64,000 bases of DNA from Acidovorax sp. A79. Lineage in GTDB: Bacteria > Pseudomonadota > Gammaproteobacteria > Burkholderiales > Burkholderiaceae_C. The notes beneath the pieces are model-generated. The model was not told the origin of the DNA. It did no database searches and saw only the letters and a program-made list of their open reading frames with translations. Location: contig NZ_AP028672.1 of the NCBI RefSeq assembly GCF_041154505.1, forward strand, positions 5,124,501 through 5,188,500. The letters are read 5' to 3'. The translations under genes were made by a program, and so were the position numbers. Positions 43,186 to 52,273 of the stretch are shown here, in pieces. Position 1 is the first letter of the stretch; each line of letters starts with the position of its first letter.

Positions 43186-44187
43186 TCACGACGCCAACTG
43201 CAACGCCTGCTCCAGCGCCCGCTGCTTGAGGTTGGCCCCCTGACCAAACCAGGCACTGTCCAGGCGGTACTCCTGACTGCGCGCCCGGCGCTCGTGGTCC
43301 ACGAACTCGGTGACGGCGCACAGCAGACCCCAGGCCGTGCCCTTGGCGGCTGCCAGCTCTGCGCCCCGGCCCTGACCCTCATACATGGCCTGTACCTTCT
43401 TGAGCGCGCGTTCGTTGGTCAGGCCTGCCGATGCATCGGCATGCCCATCCGTCTGGCAGAGCACCTTGAGAAAATAGTTCATGGACTCATGGCTCTTGAC
43501 CTTGCGCTCGGACAGGGTCTTCATGCGGTACATGAAACCGTCCCATTGGGAGACGGCAATACCCAACTGCTTCTTGACCGCCTGCGCATCAAAGCTGGTG
43601 CTGTGGGGCACCTTGATCGCACTCGATGTTCCGGACAGGGCAATCGAGAGGGTGTTGTTGCAGACCACCCGAACGGTGGTGGGCGTGGCCGTGGTCGCCA
43701 AGGTCCCATCGCAGGAAGTGGCCAGTAGCAGATAGCCGTTGACCACATCGTTGCCCTTGAGCGCCGAGGACTTGCCGGTCCGGGCCAAGGCCCAGAACTT
43801 GCGCCCAGCCTTGAGAACCCCGGCGGTCTCCAGCTCATACCCAGAGACTTCCGTCAGATCCCGGTAGAACTCCAACACCTGCTTGGGCTGCACGACCTGG
43901 TAGCGGGCACTGACCACCGACAAAGGGGCCTTGGTATCGCTGCGGTACAGCACCTTCTGGTCGGGAAACTCCATGGGTTCGGCATACAGCGCGGAGACGG
44001 AAGAGGGGGCCTGGCCAGCCGGGCCGGATTCCGTGGCCATGTAGCGCACGGGGGCCTCACGGATGGTCCAGTCCATGCCCGCTTCACGGGCCCAGACATC
44101 GATGGGTTGTTTGGCGGGAAGTTGCTGACCCAGGTTGTGCCATGGGGTCTCGCCGACATAGGCCATGGTTTGAACGAGATGTGCCAT
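43186..44187 (-). CDS. DUF932-family protein
   Basis: A 333-aa protein with the DUF932 signature: the start MAHLVQTMAYVGETPWHNLG, VVSARYQVVQPKQVLEFYRD, VNGYLLLATSCDGTLATTAT and TTVRVVCNNTL. Members are common on plasmids, phages and integrative elements; function unknown. ATG at 44187 with AAGGAG. It follows the zinc-ribbon/glycine-zipper gene after about 100 bases. Confidence 0.9.
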   Translation of the reverse strand: MAHLVQTMAYVGETPWHNLGQQLPAKQPIDVWAREAGMDWTIREAPVRYMATESGPAGQAPSSVSALYAEPMEFPDQKVLYRSDTKAPLSVVSARYQVVQPKQVLEFYRDLTEVSGYELETAGVLKAGRKFWALARTGKSSALKGNDVVNGYLLLATSCDGTLATTATPTTVRVVCNNTLSIALSGTSSAIKVPHSTSFDAQAVKKQLGIAVSQWDGFMYRMKTLSERKVKSHESMNYFLKVLCQTDGHADASAGLTNERALKKVQAMYEGQGRGAELAAAKGTAWGLLCAVTEFVDHERRARSQEYRLDSAWFGQGANLKQRALEQALQLAS

Positions 44188-44287
44188 TGGAATGCTCCTT
44201 GATAAATGAATGAAAAGAGAACGAGGGGAGGGAAGTGAGAAAAGTGACAAGCCTGAAGAGCGCGAAAAGGGCAAAAAGGGCGAGCGC

Positions 44288-44617
44288 TCAGGCGTACGGA
44301 TCCCGGAAGCGGTACCCGCACTCCAGGCAGTGGTGGTTCTTGAGACAGTTCTGATCGACGGCCTTGCCGATCTGGCTGCCGATCTCGCAGCCGACGGCGC
44401 CGCCGCTCAGGCCGCCCATGGCGGCTCCGGCGACGGCACCGAGGACAGTTCCAGCGGGGCCGACGAGCGAGCCATAGGTGGCTCCGAGTTGAGCGGTCCG
44501 CAGGGCGGCTGCGGCGCCGCTGGCTGCACCGGCAACAGCACCGATGGCGGCGCCTGTGGTGCGGCCGCGGTCGAGGGTTTCGATGCGAGGGGATTGGCAT
44601 TGGGGGCAACTGGGCAC
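44288..44617 (-). CDS. Zinc-ribbon protein with glycine-zipper segment, 109 aa
   Basis: An N-terminal CPQC pair and C-terminal CLKNHHCLECGYRF Cys pair could make a split zinc ribbon. Between them lies a Gly/Ala-rich stretch (GAAIGAVAGAASGAAAAL; GPAGTVLGAVAGAAMGGLSG) of glycine-zipper type. The start is a GTG at 44617, decided by AAGGAG eight bases upstream. First gene of the minus-strand block. Function unknown. Confidence 0.7.
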   Translation of the reverse strand: MPSCPQCQSPRIETLDRGRTTGAAIGAVAGAASGAAAALRTAQLGATYGSLVGPAGTVLGAVAGAAMGGLSGGAVGCEIGSQIGKAVDQNCLKNHHCLECGYRFRDPYA

Positions 44618-44679
44618 GGGGAAATCTCCTTGGGGTGTGTGATGTGAAGGACGGAAGAACGAGGAACGAACGGCCAAAG

Positions 44680-44711
44680 AAAAAGCCCCGGGTGGTGAAC
44701 ACGCGGGGCTT
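44680..44711 (-). terminator. Minus-strand terminator upstream of the integrative-element block
   Basis: On the minus strand AAGCCCCG and CGGGGCTT flank a 13-base loop and are followed by TTTCTTT. It would stop transcripts coming from further right before the 44288-44617 gene. Confidence 0.75.
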
Positions 44712-45070
44712 GGAGTAGGGGATGCGGACCGTTCTGGCGCTACCGAGACGGCATAGCGCCCGGCAGCGCTGCTGGGGCGTGCCGGGTGGGGAGGGTGTCA
44801 GACCGGGGCAATGCAGAGGTCATTCAGTTGGCAGTTCGAGGGGGTGATATGTGATTGAACAAATCTGGGATCGGATTTGGGTGGATGGGTGTTTGCACGG
44901 CAACAGGCTGGTCCCAGAGGAACTGAGACGGGAGCGTGATCTATTTCATCCAAGAGCAAAGAGCTGTGTTGGGGGGCGGAGTTGCTTTGATCCGACATTG
45001 CAAGGCGATTGATAGATTGCTTTCCGCCCACTCGATTGATGCGGCACACCCTGCAAAAAGAGCCTGAACT
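44712..45070. other. Gap between integrative-element block and biosynthetic cluster
   Basis: About 360 bases. Only short frames without family features. The terminator at its left edge suggests that another minus-strand gene once lay here. No attachment site recognised. Confidence 0.45.
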
Positions 45071-45976
45071 TTATGCTGAAGCTTGTGGCCAGCTCGCTCC
45101 TGATAGCAGTCGTCGAATGCACTCCCGCAGCCACCGGTGCGCCGAATCTGAATTGAAACGTGCATGCCAAGCAAGCACGACTTGCTCGACTTCGAACTTC
45201 AACGGCAATTGAAATGTCCTGAGTTGAAGTGGCCCCTGAACGCTTGAGGCGAAGCGTGCGGGAGCTGTTGCAACCAGATTGGAGCGCGCAGCAGCCATCA
45301 GCGCGGCATAGGGGCTTGGAACGGTCAGCAGAACGAAGCGACGATAGCCCATTTCCGCGAGAGCTGAGTCGATCGGATTGGACATCCGTCCTCGCTGGCG
45401 CACGGCGACGTGACATTCAGCTGCGAATCTCTTGGCAGTGATCGGCACCGAAAGCATCGGGTGCTGCTCACGCACGACGCCAACAACTTTCTGCGAAAAC
45501 AACGGCACGGACTGGATATCGGAAGTCTGCTCCCCAAGCGCGCCAATATCTAAGTCGACGTGTGCCTCTCTCAGATCGGAGAGATCTCCTTCCGAGTCGG
45601 GGATGAATTGCAGCTTTGCGCGCGGCATCTCCTTGTGCAGCGCATCGGCGAGCGCTGCGCCAAAAACGATCGCAACCCCATCAGGAGCGCGGATGACAAA
45701 GGTGCGAGCTACATGGTTCAGTCCTCCATCGCCGGGCGTCAACAATGAGGCGGCCTCTTCAACGAGCTTGCGCACTCGCTCACGCATCTCCTGTGCGCGA
45801 GGCGTAGGGACTAGTTGTCGCCCCGCGCGTACCAAAATTTCATCGCCTGTCACCTCACGAATTCTTGCAAGAGTGTGACTCATTGCCGGCGTGCTGATAT
45901 GCATCCGTCGAGCGGCACCGCCCACACTTCCTTCCGACAGAAGAGCATCTAGAGCCGACAGCAAATTTAGATTCAT
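45071..45976 (-). CDS. LysR-type regulator of the biosynthetic cluster
   Basis: A 301-aa LysR regulator of the NodD/PcpR-like type: helix-turn-helix NLLSALDALLSEGSVGGAAR and MHISTPAMSHTLARIREV, then the effector domain. It is divergent from the MFS gene across a 94-base gap that contains the perfect palindrome TTAGTTAACTAA, ten bases from its own start codon. By position it should control the cluster and itself. The inducer may be the product or a precursor; unknown. Confidence 0.9.
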   Translation of the reverse strand: MNLNLLSALDALLSEGSVGGAARRMHISTPAMSHTLARIREVTGDEILVRAGRQLVPTPRAQEMRERVRKLVEEAASLLTPGDGGLNHVARTFVIRAPDGVAIVFGAALADALHKEMPRAKLQFIPDSEGDLSDLREAHVDLDIGALGEQTSDIQSVPLFSQKVVGVVREQHPMLSVPITAKRFAAECHVAVRQRGRMSNPIDSALAEMGYRRFVLLTVPSPYAALMAAARSNLVATAPARFASSVQGPLQLRTFQLPLKFEVEQVVLAWHARFNSDSAHRWLRECIRRLLSGASWPQASA

Positions 45977-45985
45977 GATTAAATT

Positions 45986-45997
45986 TTAGTTAACTAA
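45986..45997. promoter_or_regulatory. Palindromic operator candidate in the LysR-MFS gap
   Basis: TTAGTTAACTAA is a perfect 12-base palindrome centred 16 bases from the LysR start and about 80 bases before the MFS start. LysR regulators bind such sites in divergent promoters. Confidence 0.6.
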
Positions 45998-46070
45998 CAG
46001 TTCTAAAGATTGCACTGTACTTTATGTGTGCATGCCTCGAAACTCCTGCATCAATGGAGAGAGGTGTTGC

Positions 46071-47498
46071 ATGCAAGGTAGAGAGACATGGGACCGGCCG
46101 GTTCTGGCGTCGTTAGTGATCGTGCTTGCGTTGGCAGCGCTGGATCAGACGATCGCGTCAACTGCGCTTCCCACGATTGCGGATGATTTGCAAGGTCACC
46201 GGCTGCTTAGCTGGATTTTTTCCGTCTACCTCATCGCTTCGACAGCCGTGATACCGCTGTATGGAAGGCTGGCGGATCGATACGGGACCCGCTCCACGCT
46301 TCTCTTTGCTGCAGGCATATTCGTCATGGGATCGGCCGCATGTGGTCTGAGTCAGCAAATCGAGGAACTCCTCCTGGCGCGTTGTCTGCAAGGTTTGGGC
46401 GGTGGTGGCTTGATGACGCTCTCGATGCTGGCTGCCAGGGACGCGGTTCCTCAGCGCCGTCTTGGCCAGGTTCAGGGCATGCTGGGTAGTGCCTACGGGC
46501 TGGCTGCACTCTTGGGCCCGCTGCTGGGTGGATGGCTTGCGCAAGAGTACTCCTGGCGCTGGGCGTTCTTGTTGAACGTACCCATTGGTCTGATGGCGCT
46601 TGCTGCGCTGTTCTGGATGTATCGCCCTCTCGCGAAAGCAGCAGCTATTGCCGTGGATTCGATTGGGTGCGGCTTACTTGCCGTTTTTCTCGCGCTTTTG
46701 CTTGTCGCAGCTCGAGGCTTTGGTATGGCGCACGGGGCTAGCGTACTGGAGACTGTGGTTGCGCCTGTCTTGGCCGTGGTGGCTGGGCTCCTCTTTGTCT
46801 GGCGCGAGCTTGTGGTCCCCAGGCCACTTCTACCTGTTCACATGTTTCGGCAGTGTGTGTTTTTGCTCAACGGAATTCTGAGCGTGTGTACAGGGGTTGC
46901 TCTCTTCTCGGTTGTAGTGTTCACGCCGCTGTATTGGCAATACGCCATGGGGATGACGGCTGTACAGGCGGGATTGCACATGCTTCCTTTGATGGCTGCC
47001 ATATCGTTGTCTTCCGTCATGGGCGGAAAGTGGCTGGCAAGCAGTGGACAGTTGCGCGCGATGGCCGCTGTCTCGGCACTACTGATGGCCGGAGGCTACA
47101 TGGGTCTCGCCCTGGGTGTGAACGCTGCCAGTGTGTCGGGAAGCCTCTACGCATTGAGTGTCCTCGGGGCGGGCATTGGCCTTGCGATACCGCTTTCGAT
47201 GATGACTGTGCAACGTTTGGCTCAGCCGCGGGATCAAGGGATCGCCACTGCGCTTCCCATCATGTTCCGCACCGCAGGGGGGGCGCTTGGGGTTTCGTTC
47301 CTGGGAGCTGTCCTCACGCAGCAATTGGAGGCCGTGCCCGGCGGAACGGGGTCGGCAGAGGGCGTTGCCGCAGCCTTTGCCTCTGCATCAGGCGCAATTT
47401 TTTGGATGTCTGCACTGCCGTGTGCCTTGGTGAGCCTGTCGATGCTGGCCATGCCGCGCACCTTGCCAGCCCCACAGGTTCTTATCGCCAATCACTAA
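46071..47498 (+). CDS. MFS efflux transporter, DHA2 (EmrB/QacA) type
   Basis: A 475-aa membrane transporter with about fourteen membrane segments. Motif A is GRLADRYGTRSTLL, and LDQTIASTALPTIADDL at the first segment is typical of DHA2 drug:proton antiporters, as is LGPLLGGWLAQEYSWRWAFL (motif C region). The ATG at 46071 with GGAGAGAGG gives this length. First gene of the cluster, probably exporting the product or conferring self-resistance across the inner membrane. Confidence 0.92.
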   Translation: MQGRETWDRPVLASLVIVLALAALDQTIASTALPTIADDLQGHRLLSWIFSVYLIASTAVIPLYGRLADRYGTRSTLLFAAGIFVMGSAACGLSQQIEELLLARCLQGLGGGGLMTLSMLAARDAVPQRRLGQVQGMLGSAYGLAALLGPLLGGWLAQEYSWRWAFLLNVPIGLMALAALFWMYRPLAKAAAIAVDSIGCGLLAVFLALLLVAARGFGMAHGASVLETVVAPVLAVVAGLLFVWRELVVPRPLLPVHMFRQCVFLLNGILSVCTGVALFSVVVFTPLYWQYAMGMTAVQAGLHMLPLMAAISLSSVMGGKWLASSGQLRAMAAVSALLMAGGYMGLALGVNAASVSGSLYALSVLGAGIGLAIPLSMMTVQRLAQPRDQGIATALPIMFRTAGGALGVSFLGAVLTQQLEAVPGGTGSAEGVAAAFASASGAIFWMSALPCALVSLSMLAMPRTLPAPQVLIANH

Positions 47499-47511
47499 AG
47501 GAGGGAGTTAT

Positions 47512-48831
47512 ATGAAATCGTCAGTTAGCGTTTCTGCAAGTTCGGCTGGAGTCCCACCACCCCCGCTTCGCGTTGTGAACAAAGGCAGTGTGCAGCGCGA
47601 GGAGATGGGTGCGGGATCCAGCACATGGTGGTTTGATGCTCGTGGCCTCGATGATGCAGCTCTGAGGCAGGCAGTGGAACGCTCCAACTGCACGCATTTG
47701 CTCGTCGACCACTCGGCGCTCAAGTCCATAACGAGTGCAAAAAAGCTAGTCGTTTGGGTCGACAAGGTCGGTGATCTGTCCGACTTAGCTCCGAGCGTTT
47801 CGGTGCTTACACCGCACGAAGAGGTTCGGAAAGCCGCTGTGGCTAGTGGAAGAGCTGCGGGCCTCTTCATCGAGGTTCGGGATCTCGAAGCGGAGTTCCC
47901 CTACTGCGTCATGGTGTGCGAACGCGGCGATGACTTTGTGGTGATTGACATCGAGCACGCAACGTACATTCCGTACGAACTTCTAATCGCAAAAACGATT
48001 GGAAAAAATACACAAGTGCTACGCAGCGTTCCAATCAAGGGGCTCGCCCGAGTGGTCGATGATATCCATCAGTCACTCAACGCCTTCGCCACCATGGAGC
48101 ACGGCATCGGTGTCGTCTTTCGCTCCAAGGATGTCGCGGCTGTTGACAGCCTGAGTAAGAACCTGCGGCACCGCCAAGCTTCGATCATGAACCTGCTGCC
48201 GGCTCGGGTCGAAGAAATTCAGCACACGGGGTTGGGACATCGCGTGTGCGTCGATACCACCTCGATGATGAGTGCGGAAGAGGGAATGGTGGTCGGGTCT
48301 ACCGGGTGGGGCGGCATTCTGGTTTGCTCTGAGACGCATCACTTACCACACATGAACCTGCGTGAGTTTCGGGTGAACGCGGGTGCCGTGCATTCGTATA
48401 TATGGGGACCTGATGGTTCAGCGTTCTACCTGAGCGAGATGCGTGCTGGCGCCGAGGTGATGTGCGTTGACTTGGCTGGACGGGCACGGGTCGTCTCGGT
48501 GGGTAGAGCCAAGATCGAGCGTCGGCCAATGTTGAAGATTCGTTGCAGCGTACCGCTTGAATCAGTTCCGCCTCAACTTCAAGCAAGAGTCGAAAGCATG
48601 CTCGAGATGCAAGAGCGAGTTACCCCCAAAGGGGAACGTGTCGGTAGTGGTGATCGTCGCGTCCACATCAATACCTTCCTGCAGAACGATTGGCATGTGC
48701 GAGTCATGGGAGCCGACGGGAAGGTGCGGCACTGCACCTTGCTGCAGCCTGGCGACGAGTTGTTGGCCCATGTCGACGACCCGGGGCGACACACGGGACT
48801 GCGAATCGAAGAAAACATCATCGAAAAATGA
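47512..48831 (+). CDS. 3-dehydroquinate synthase II family enzyme (GriH-like)
   Basis: A 439-aa protein of the archaeal-type dehydroquinate synthase II family. Segments DDFVVIDIEHATYIPYELLI, GIGVVFRSKDVAAVDSL, HRVCVDTTSMMSAEEGMVVG and FRVNAGAVHSYIWGPDG are characteristic. In Streptomyces GriH, a member of this family, forms 3-amino-4-hydroxybenzoate from the product of the aldolase GriI. The next gene is a GriI-like aldolase, which makes this role far likelier than archaeal-style dehydroquinate synthesis. AAAGGAGGG six bases before the ATG is one of the strongest ribosome binding sites in the window. About 50 extra residues precede the family core. Confidence 0.87.
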   Translation: MKSSVSVSASSAGVPPPPLRVVNKGSVQREEMGAGSSTWWFDARGLDDAALRQAVERSNCTHLLVDHSALKSITSAKKLVVWVDKVGDLSDLAPSVSVLTPHEEVRKAAVASGRAAGLFIEVRDLEAEFPYCVMVCERGDDFVVIDIEHATYIPYELLIAKTIGKNTQVLRSVPIKGLARVVDDIHQSLNAFATMEHGIGVVFRSKDVAAVDSLSKNLRHRQASIMNLLPARVEEIQHTGLGHRVCVDTTSMMSAEEGMVVGSTGWGGILVCSETHHLPHMNLREFRVNAGAVHSYIWGPDGSAFYLSEMRAGAEVMCVDLAGRARVVSVGRAKIERRPMLKIRCSVPLESVPPQLQARVESMLEMQERVTPKGERVGSGDRRVHINTFLQNDWHVRVMGADGKVRHCTLLQPGDELLAHVDDPGRHTGLRIEENIIEK

Positions 48832-48850
48832 GATAGGAAGGAGGGAAAAA

Positions 48851-49657
48851 ATGGCTTCTGGCCGCGAACTTAGATTGAATCGGCTCATCAACCCCGTTTC
48901 TCAGAAGGCACTTTTGGTACCCCTGGATCACGGTGCTACCGTGGGGCCCATTGAAGGTATTTCGAAGATTCGAAGAACCATCGCAGGAATTGGTTCAAGT
49001 GGTGCCAATATTCAGGGAATCATTGTGCACCGCGGTGTTGCACACAACAGCCGCAGTCCAGTGTGGGACGTTCCTGCGCCCCTGATTTTGCATCTATCCG
49101 CATCTACATCGCTTGCGCGGGATTCGACGCACAAAGTTCTTGTTGCTCAGGTCGAGGATGCCTTGGTGATGGGCGCTGATGCTGTCTCTATTCATGTGAA
49201 CCTTGGCTCCCTCGCGGAAGTCGGCATGCTGCGTGATATGGGATCCGTCGCGAGCCAGTGCGAGCGATGGGGCGTGCCCTTGTTGGCGATGGTTTATACG
49301 CATGGTGAATCGGCCTCAGCGTCATCCACCGCACGTATTGCGCATGCGGCAAGACTGGCTGCCGAGCTCGGAGCCGACTTGGTGAAGGTCAACTACCCCG
49401 GTTCGCCCGAAGCCATGGCGGAGGTCGTGGAAGGCTGTTTCGTGCCGGTGCTTGTCGCAGGAGGAGAACGCGCGACGACGGAGGCGCAGGTCCTCAGCGT
49501 GGTCGATGGCGCGTTGCAAGGAGGTGCCAGTGGGCTGTGCATGGGGCGAAACATATTCCAGCATGCCGACCCGGGAGCGTTTCTGGCACGGCTGTCCCGC
49601 CATGTACATGGCTTTGACGCCCATCGCCAAGCCGTTTCACTGGCCGCAGTGAGGTAA
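48851..49657 (+). CDS. DhnA/class I FBA-like aldolase (GriI-like)
   Basis: A 268-aa TIM-barrel aldolase of the 2-amino-3,7-dideoxy-threo-hept-6-ulosonate synthase/GriI family. LLVPLDHGATVGPIEGI at the start, DAVSIHVNLG, DLVKVNYPGSPEAMAE (Schiff-base Lys) and PVLVAGGERATTEA are typical. GriI joins aspartate-4-semialdehyde and dihydroxyacetone phosphate; GriH then closes the ring. The ATG at 48851 with AAGGAGGGA is chosen over the longer frame inside the previous gene. The pair thus predicts 3-amino-4-hydroxybenzoate as building block. Confidence 0.87.
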   Translation: MASGRELRLNRLINPVSQKALLVPLDHGATVGPIEGISKIRRTIAGIGSSGANIQGIIVHRGVAHNSRSPVWDVPAPLILHLSASTSLARDSTHKVLVAQVEDALVMGADAVSIHVNLGSLAEVGMLRDMGSVASQCERWGVPLLAMVYTHGESASASSTARIAHAARLAAELGADLVKVNYPGSPEAMAEVVEGCFVPVLVAGGERATTEAQVLSVVDGALQGGASGLCMGRNIFQHADPGAFLARLSRHVHGFDAHRQAVSLAAVR

Positions 49658-49660
49658 ACA

Positions 49661-50986
49661 ATGTCCTTTCTAGCCAAGAACTACCACCGCCCTTTGCCTG
49701 CGATCGTTCGGAAATACTTCGCGAACGGTAGTGAGCATGTCGACATCTGGCCCGAGGATCGGTTGAAAGCGTATCAGGCAGAGGCGTTACGCCGCATCCT
49801 CATGCACGCGTATGAGCGCAACGGCTTCTACCGCGAAAAGTTCCAGGCGGCAGGTGTCGTGCCTGCCAGGCTAAGTTTGCCTGACGACCTTGCTCGGATC
49901 CCCTTGACGACCAAGGACGAGATCCGAGGCAAGCCTTGGTTGCTGCTGTCGGTGCCTCGTCAGGCTGTATCGCAGATCCATGTGTCAACAGGAACGACGG
50001 GGGGTGAAGAGATCTACATACCCCATACCTGGGAGGACTTGCACGTCAACAACATGTCGCCAGCCATGCGTCTGCTCATTCCCGTGGGTGAGTCGGATGT
50101 AGTGATCAATGCTTTGCCCCACGAGATGAGTTCTTCTGGATTGGCGTTTCACCGCACATTTCAGAAGAGCTACGGTGCCATGGTCGTTCCAATGGGGAAG
50201 GGCGGGTATTACTCCACACCTGAGCGCACGCTCCGTGCTTCGGTGGATTTGGGGGCAACGGTTCTGATCACCACGCCATCCTATGCAGTGCTGCTGGCCG
50301 AAGTTGCGCAGCGTATGGACATCGACCTAGGTGCGCTACCTTTGCGCTTCATGTGGCTGACTGGCGAGGGCTGTTCCCCGGCGCTACGAGATCGCATCGA
50401 AAAGTTGTGGGGCCATCCAGCCTATTTCTACTACGGCTCCCTGGAGGCAGGCCCCATAGGCATCGAGTGCTCTGCACGCAATGGCTATCACATGGCAGGC
50501 GGGCATGTGCATGTAGAGGTAGTTGATCCAACTACCGGGGAGGCTGTGGCTCCAGGTGAGATCGGAGAGGTAGTGGTCACCGAGCTCACACGGATGGCTT
50601 CTCCGCTGATTCGCTATAGAACTGGCGACATCGGTTATGTCGAAAAGTCAAGGTGCTCTTGTGGCGTCACGCTGGACCGTCTCATTCTGAGAGGTCGGGC
50701 AGGTGATCAGGTTCGAATCGGAGAAAAGACATATGGCCCCTACTACTTGGAGCAGTTTCTCCTTGAGATTCCAGATGTTGGAAACTGGTATCAGTTCTTG
50801 CCTCAGGGAGATCAATTGCTGATACGTCTGGAGGCGAATCACGGATCAGAAGACAGGGACCGGCTGGCTCGCGCCATAGCGAGTCGGTTTGAATTCTCGA
50901 CGGGTATTAAAGCAACCGTTGAGTTCGTGGACAGCATTCCCCGCACCGGTGGGAAGACGATCCGAGTCATCCAGCCCGCCGCGTAA
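49661..50986 (+). CDS. PaaK-type adenylate-forming ligase 1
   Basis: A 441-aa enzyme of the phenylacetate-CoA ligase family. Features in order: P-loop STGTTGGEEIYIP, aromatic motif YYGSLEAGPIGIEC, RYRTGDIGY, then a C-terminal subdomain with GKTIRV. It is expected to activate an aryl acid as acyl-AMP (and perhaps CoA ester). It starts 3 bases after the aldolase gene. The CxC near the RYRTGD region (KSRCSCGV) is typical of the family's zinc-like pair. The likely substrate is the aminohydroxybenzoate made upstream or a second aryl acid. Confidence 0.88.
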   Translation: MSFLAKNYHRPLPAIVRKYFANGSEHVDIWPEDRLKAYQAEALRRILMHAYERNGFYREKFQAAGVVPARLSLPDDLARIPLTTKDEIRGKPWLLLSVPRQAVSQIHVSTGTTGGEEIYIPHTWEDLHVNNMSPAMRLLIPVGESDVVINALPHEMSSSGLAFHRTFQKSYGAMVVPMGKGGYYSTPERTLRASVDLGATVLITTPSYAVLLAEVAQRMDIDLGALPLRFMWLTGEGCSPALRDRIEKLWGHPAYFYYGSLEAGPIGIECSARNGYHMAGGHVHVEVVDPTTGEAVAPGEIGEVVVTELTRMASPLIRYRTGDIGYVEKSRCSCGVTLDRLILRGRAGDQVRIGEKTYGPYYLEQFLLEIPDVGNWYQFLPQGDQLLIRLEANHGSEDRDRLARAIASRFEFSTGIKATVEFVDSIPRTGGKTIRVIQPAA

Positions 50987-51001
50987 CTTCGAAAGAACCA
51001 A

Positions 51002-52273
51002 ATGCGTTTTCTTCATGAAAAGTTCAGGCCAACGACCAGCACGCTTCATCGGGTGGTCGCGCATGCCTATGACCGTAGCCCGATGTATCGAAAGAAGATG
51101 CAGAGTCGCGGCGTCGCTCCGCACCAAATTGACACGGAAAACGACCTGCCGCAGCTTCCTTTCACGACACGGGAAGAGCTCGGGTCGGATCCTTGGGCGT
51201 TGCTTTGTGTTCCCCGTTCGACCTTGGTGCAGGCCCATATGTCCACCGGCACAACAGGGCGCAATCCGCTGTATGTCGCTTACGACTGGGAGGATTTGTA
51301 CACGCGGGGGCTGATGCCCCTCAGTTCCGATAAATCCGTCCCACGGCTCCTTCGCATCGAGCCTGGCGAGATCGTCTTCAATGCACTGCCGTACGAAGTC
51401 AGCGTCACTGGCTTGGCCATCCACCGCTCCGTACAGGACGGGATCGGAGCATGTGTTGTGCCTTTGGGCAAAGGCGGTTTCTATTCCGAGCCACTGAAAG
51501 CCTTGAAGATGATGCGCGAGATTCGTGGCGACCATTTGTTCACTACTCCGTCTTATGCCGTGTACCTGGCGGAACTTGCAGGTGCACCCCAAGCGGGGTT
51601 GAAGGAGATGTTTGGTCTCAAGTCCATCTGGCTTGTTGGTGAACTTTGCTCAGACGCTTTGCGACGGCGTATCGAACAATTGTGGGGGGCGCCAGTGTTC
51701 CTCTACTACGGAACTATGGAGTGTGGGCCAGTGGGGGTGGAATGCGCTGAGCAGGATGGTTATCACCCCGCGACGAATTTCACAGCAGTGGAGATCGTGC
51801 CTCTCGACGAGCCAATAACCGATGCGATGGGAGCCGCGCTTGGCGAAATAGTAGTCACTACGCTCTGGCGCTACGCGACCCCACTGATTCGCTATAGGAC
51901 AGGCGATCTTGGCCGTTGGGATGAGCAGTCATCGGGTTCCGGCGGATGTGCTCGACGGCTGCGCGTGCATGGACGGTTGGAGGATGTTGTGCGCGTGGCG
52001 GGGAAAGTTCTCCACGTCCAGGACATTGAACAGGGCCTTCTGGATATTCCCGAAGTGAGTTCGTGGTTCCAATTGCGCCCCGAAGGGGATGTCTTGTGCA
52101 TTGTGCTACCTGCTCAGAAGGGAGTGGATGCAGCCGCTGTAGCTCGAAGGGTTCAGCATTGGGCAGTTACCTACCTGGGCCTTGATTGCAAGGTCGAGCA
52201 TGGTCCAGCCCGTTCTTACTCGGGTGGAAAGTTCATGCGCGTTGTTCGTGCAACACAAGGAGAAATTAGATGA
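51002..52273 (+). CDS. PaaK-type adenylate-forming ligase 2
   Basis: A 423-aa paralogue of the preceding ligase: STGTTGRNPLYVAYDWEDLY, YYGTMECGPVGVECAEQDGY, RYRTGDLGRWDE and GGKFMRV. N-terminal about 35 residues shorter than ligase 1. Two clearly diverged ligases side by side suggest two different activation steps, for example of donor and acceptor units, or one acting as a condensing enzyme as in nataxazole biosynthesis. The stop overlaps the amidohydrolase start (ATGA). Confidence 0.87.
   Translation: MRFLHEKFRPTTSTLHRVVAHAYDRSPMYRKKMQSRGVAPHQIDTENDLPQLPFTTREELGSDPWALLCVPRSTLVQAHMSTGTTGRNPLYVAYDWEDLYTRGLMPLSSDKSVPRLLRIEPGEIVFNALPYEVSVTGLAIHRSVQDGIGACVVPLGKGGFYSEPLKALKMMREIRGDHLFTTPSYAVYLAELAGAPQAGLKEMFGLKSIWLVGELCSDALRRRIEQLWGAPVFLYYGTMECGPVGVECAEQDGYHPATNFTAVEIVPLDEPITDAMGAALGEIVVTTLWRYATPLIRYRTGDLGRWDEQSSGSGGCARRLRVHGRLEDVVRVAGKVLHVQDIEQGLLDIPEVSSWFQLRPEGDVLCIVLPAQKGVDAAAVARRVQHWAVTYLGLDCKVEHGPARSYSGGKFMRVVRATQGEIR

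Noticed and set aside
44798..45049. 83-aa minus-strand frame between the DUF932 block and the LysR gene
   Set aside because: No ribosome binding site or family pattern, and overlap with another unlikely frame.
47512..49657. Reading the DHQS II and aldolase genes as an alternative shikimate-pathway entry
   Set aside because: Proteobacteria have the standard route, and the two genes lie in an operon with aryl-acid ligases, an amidohydrolase and exporters, which fits the GriH/GriI role better.
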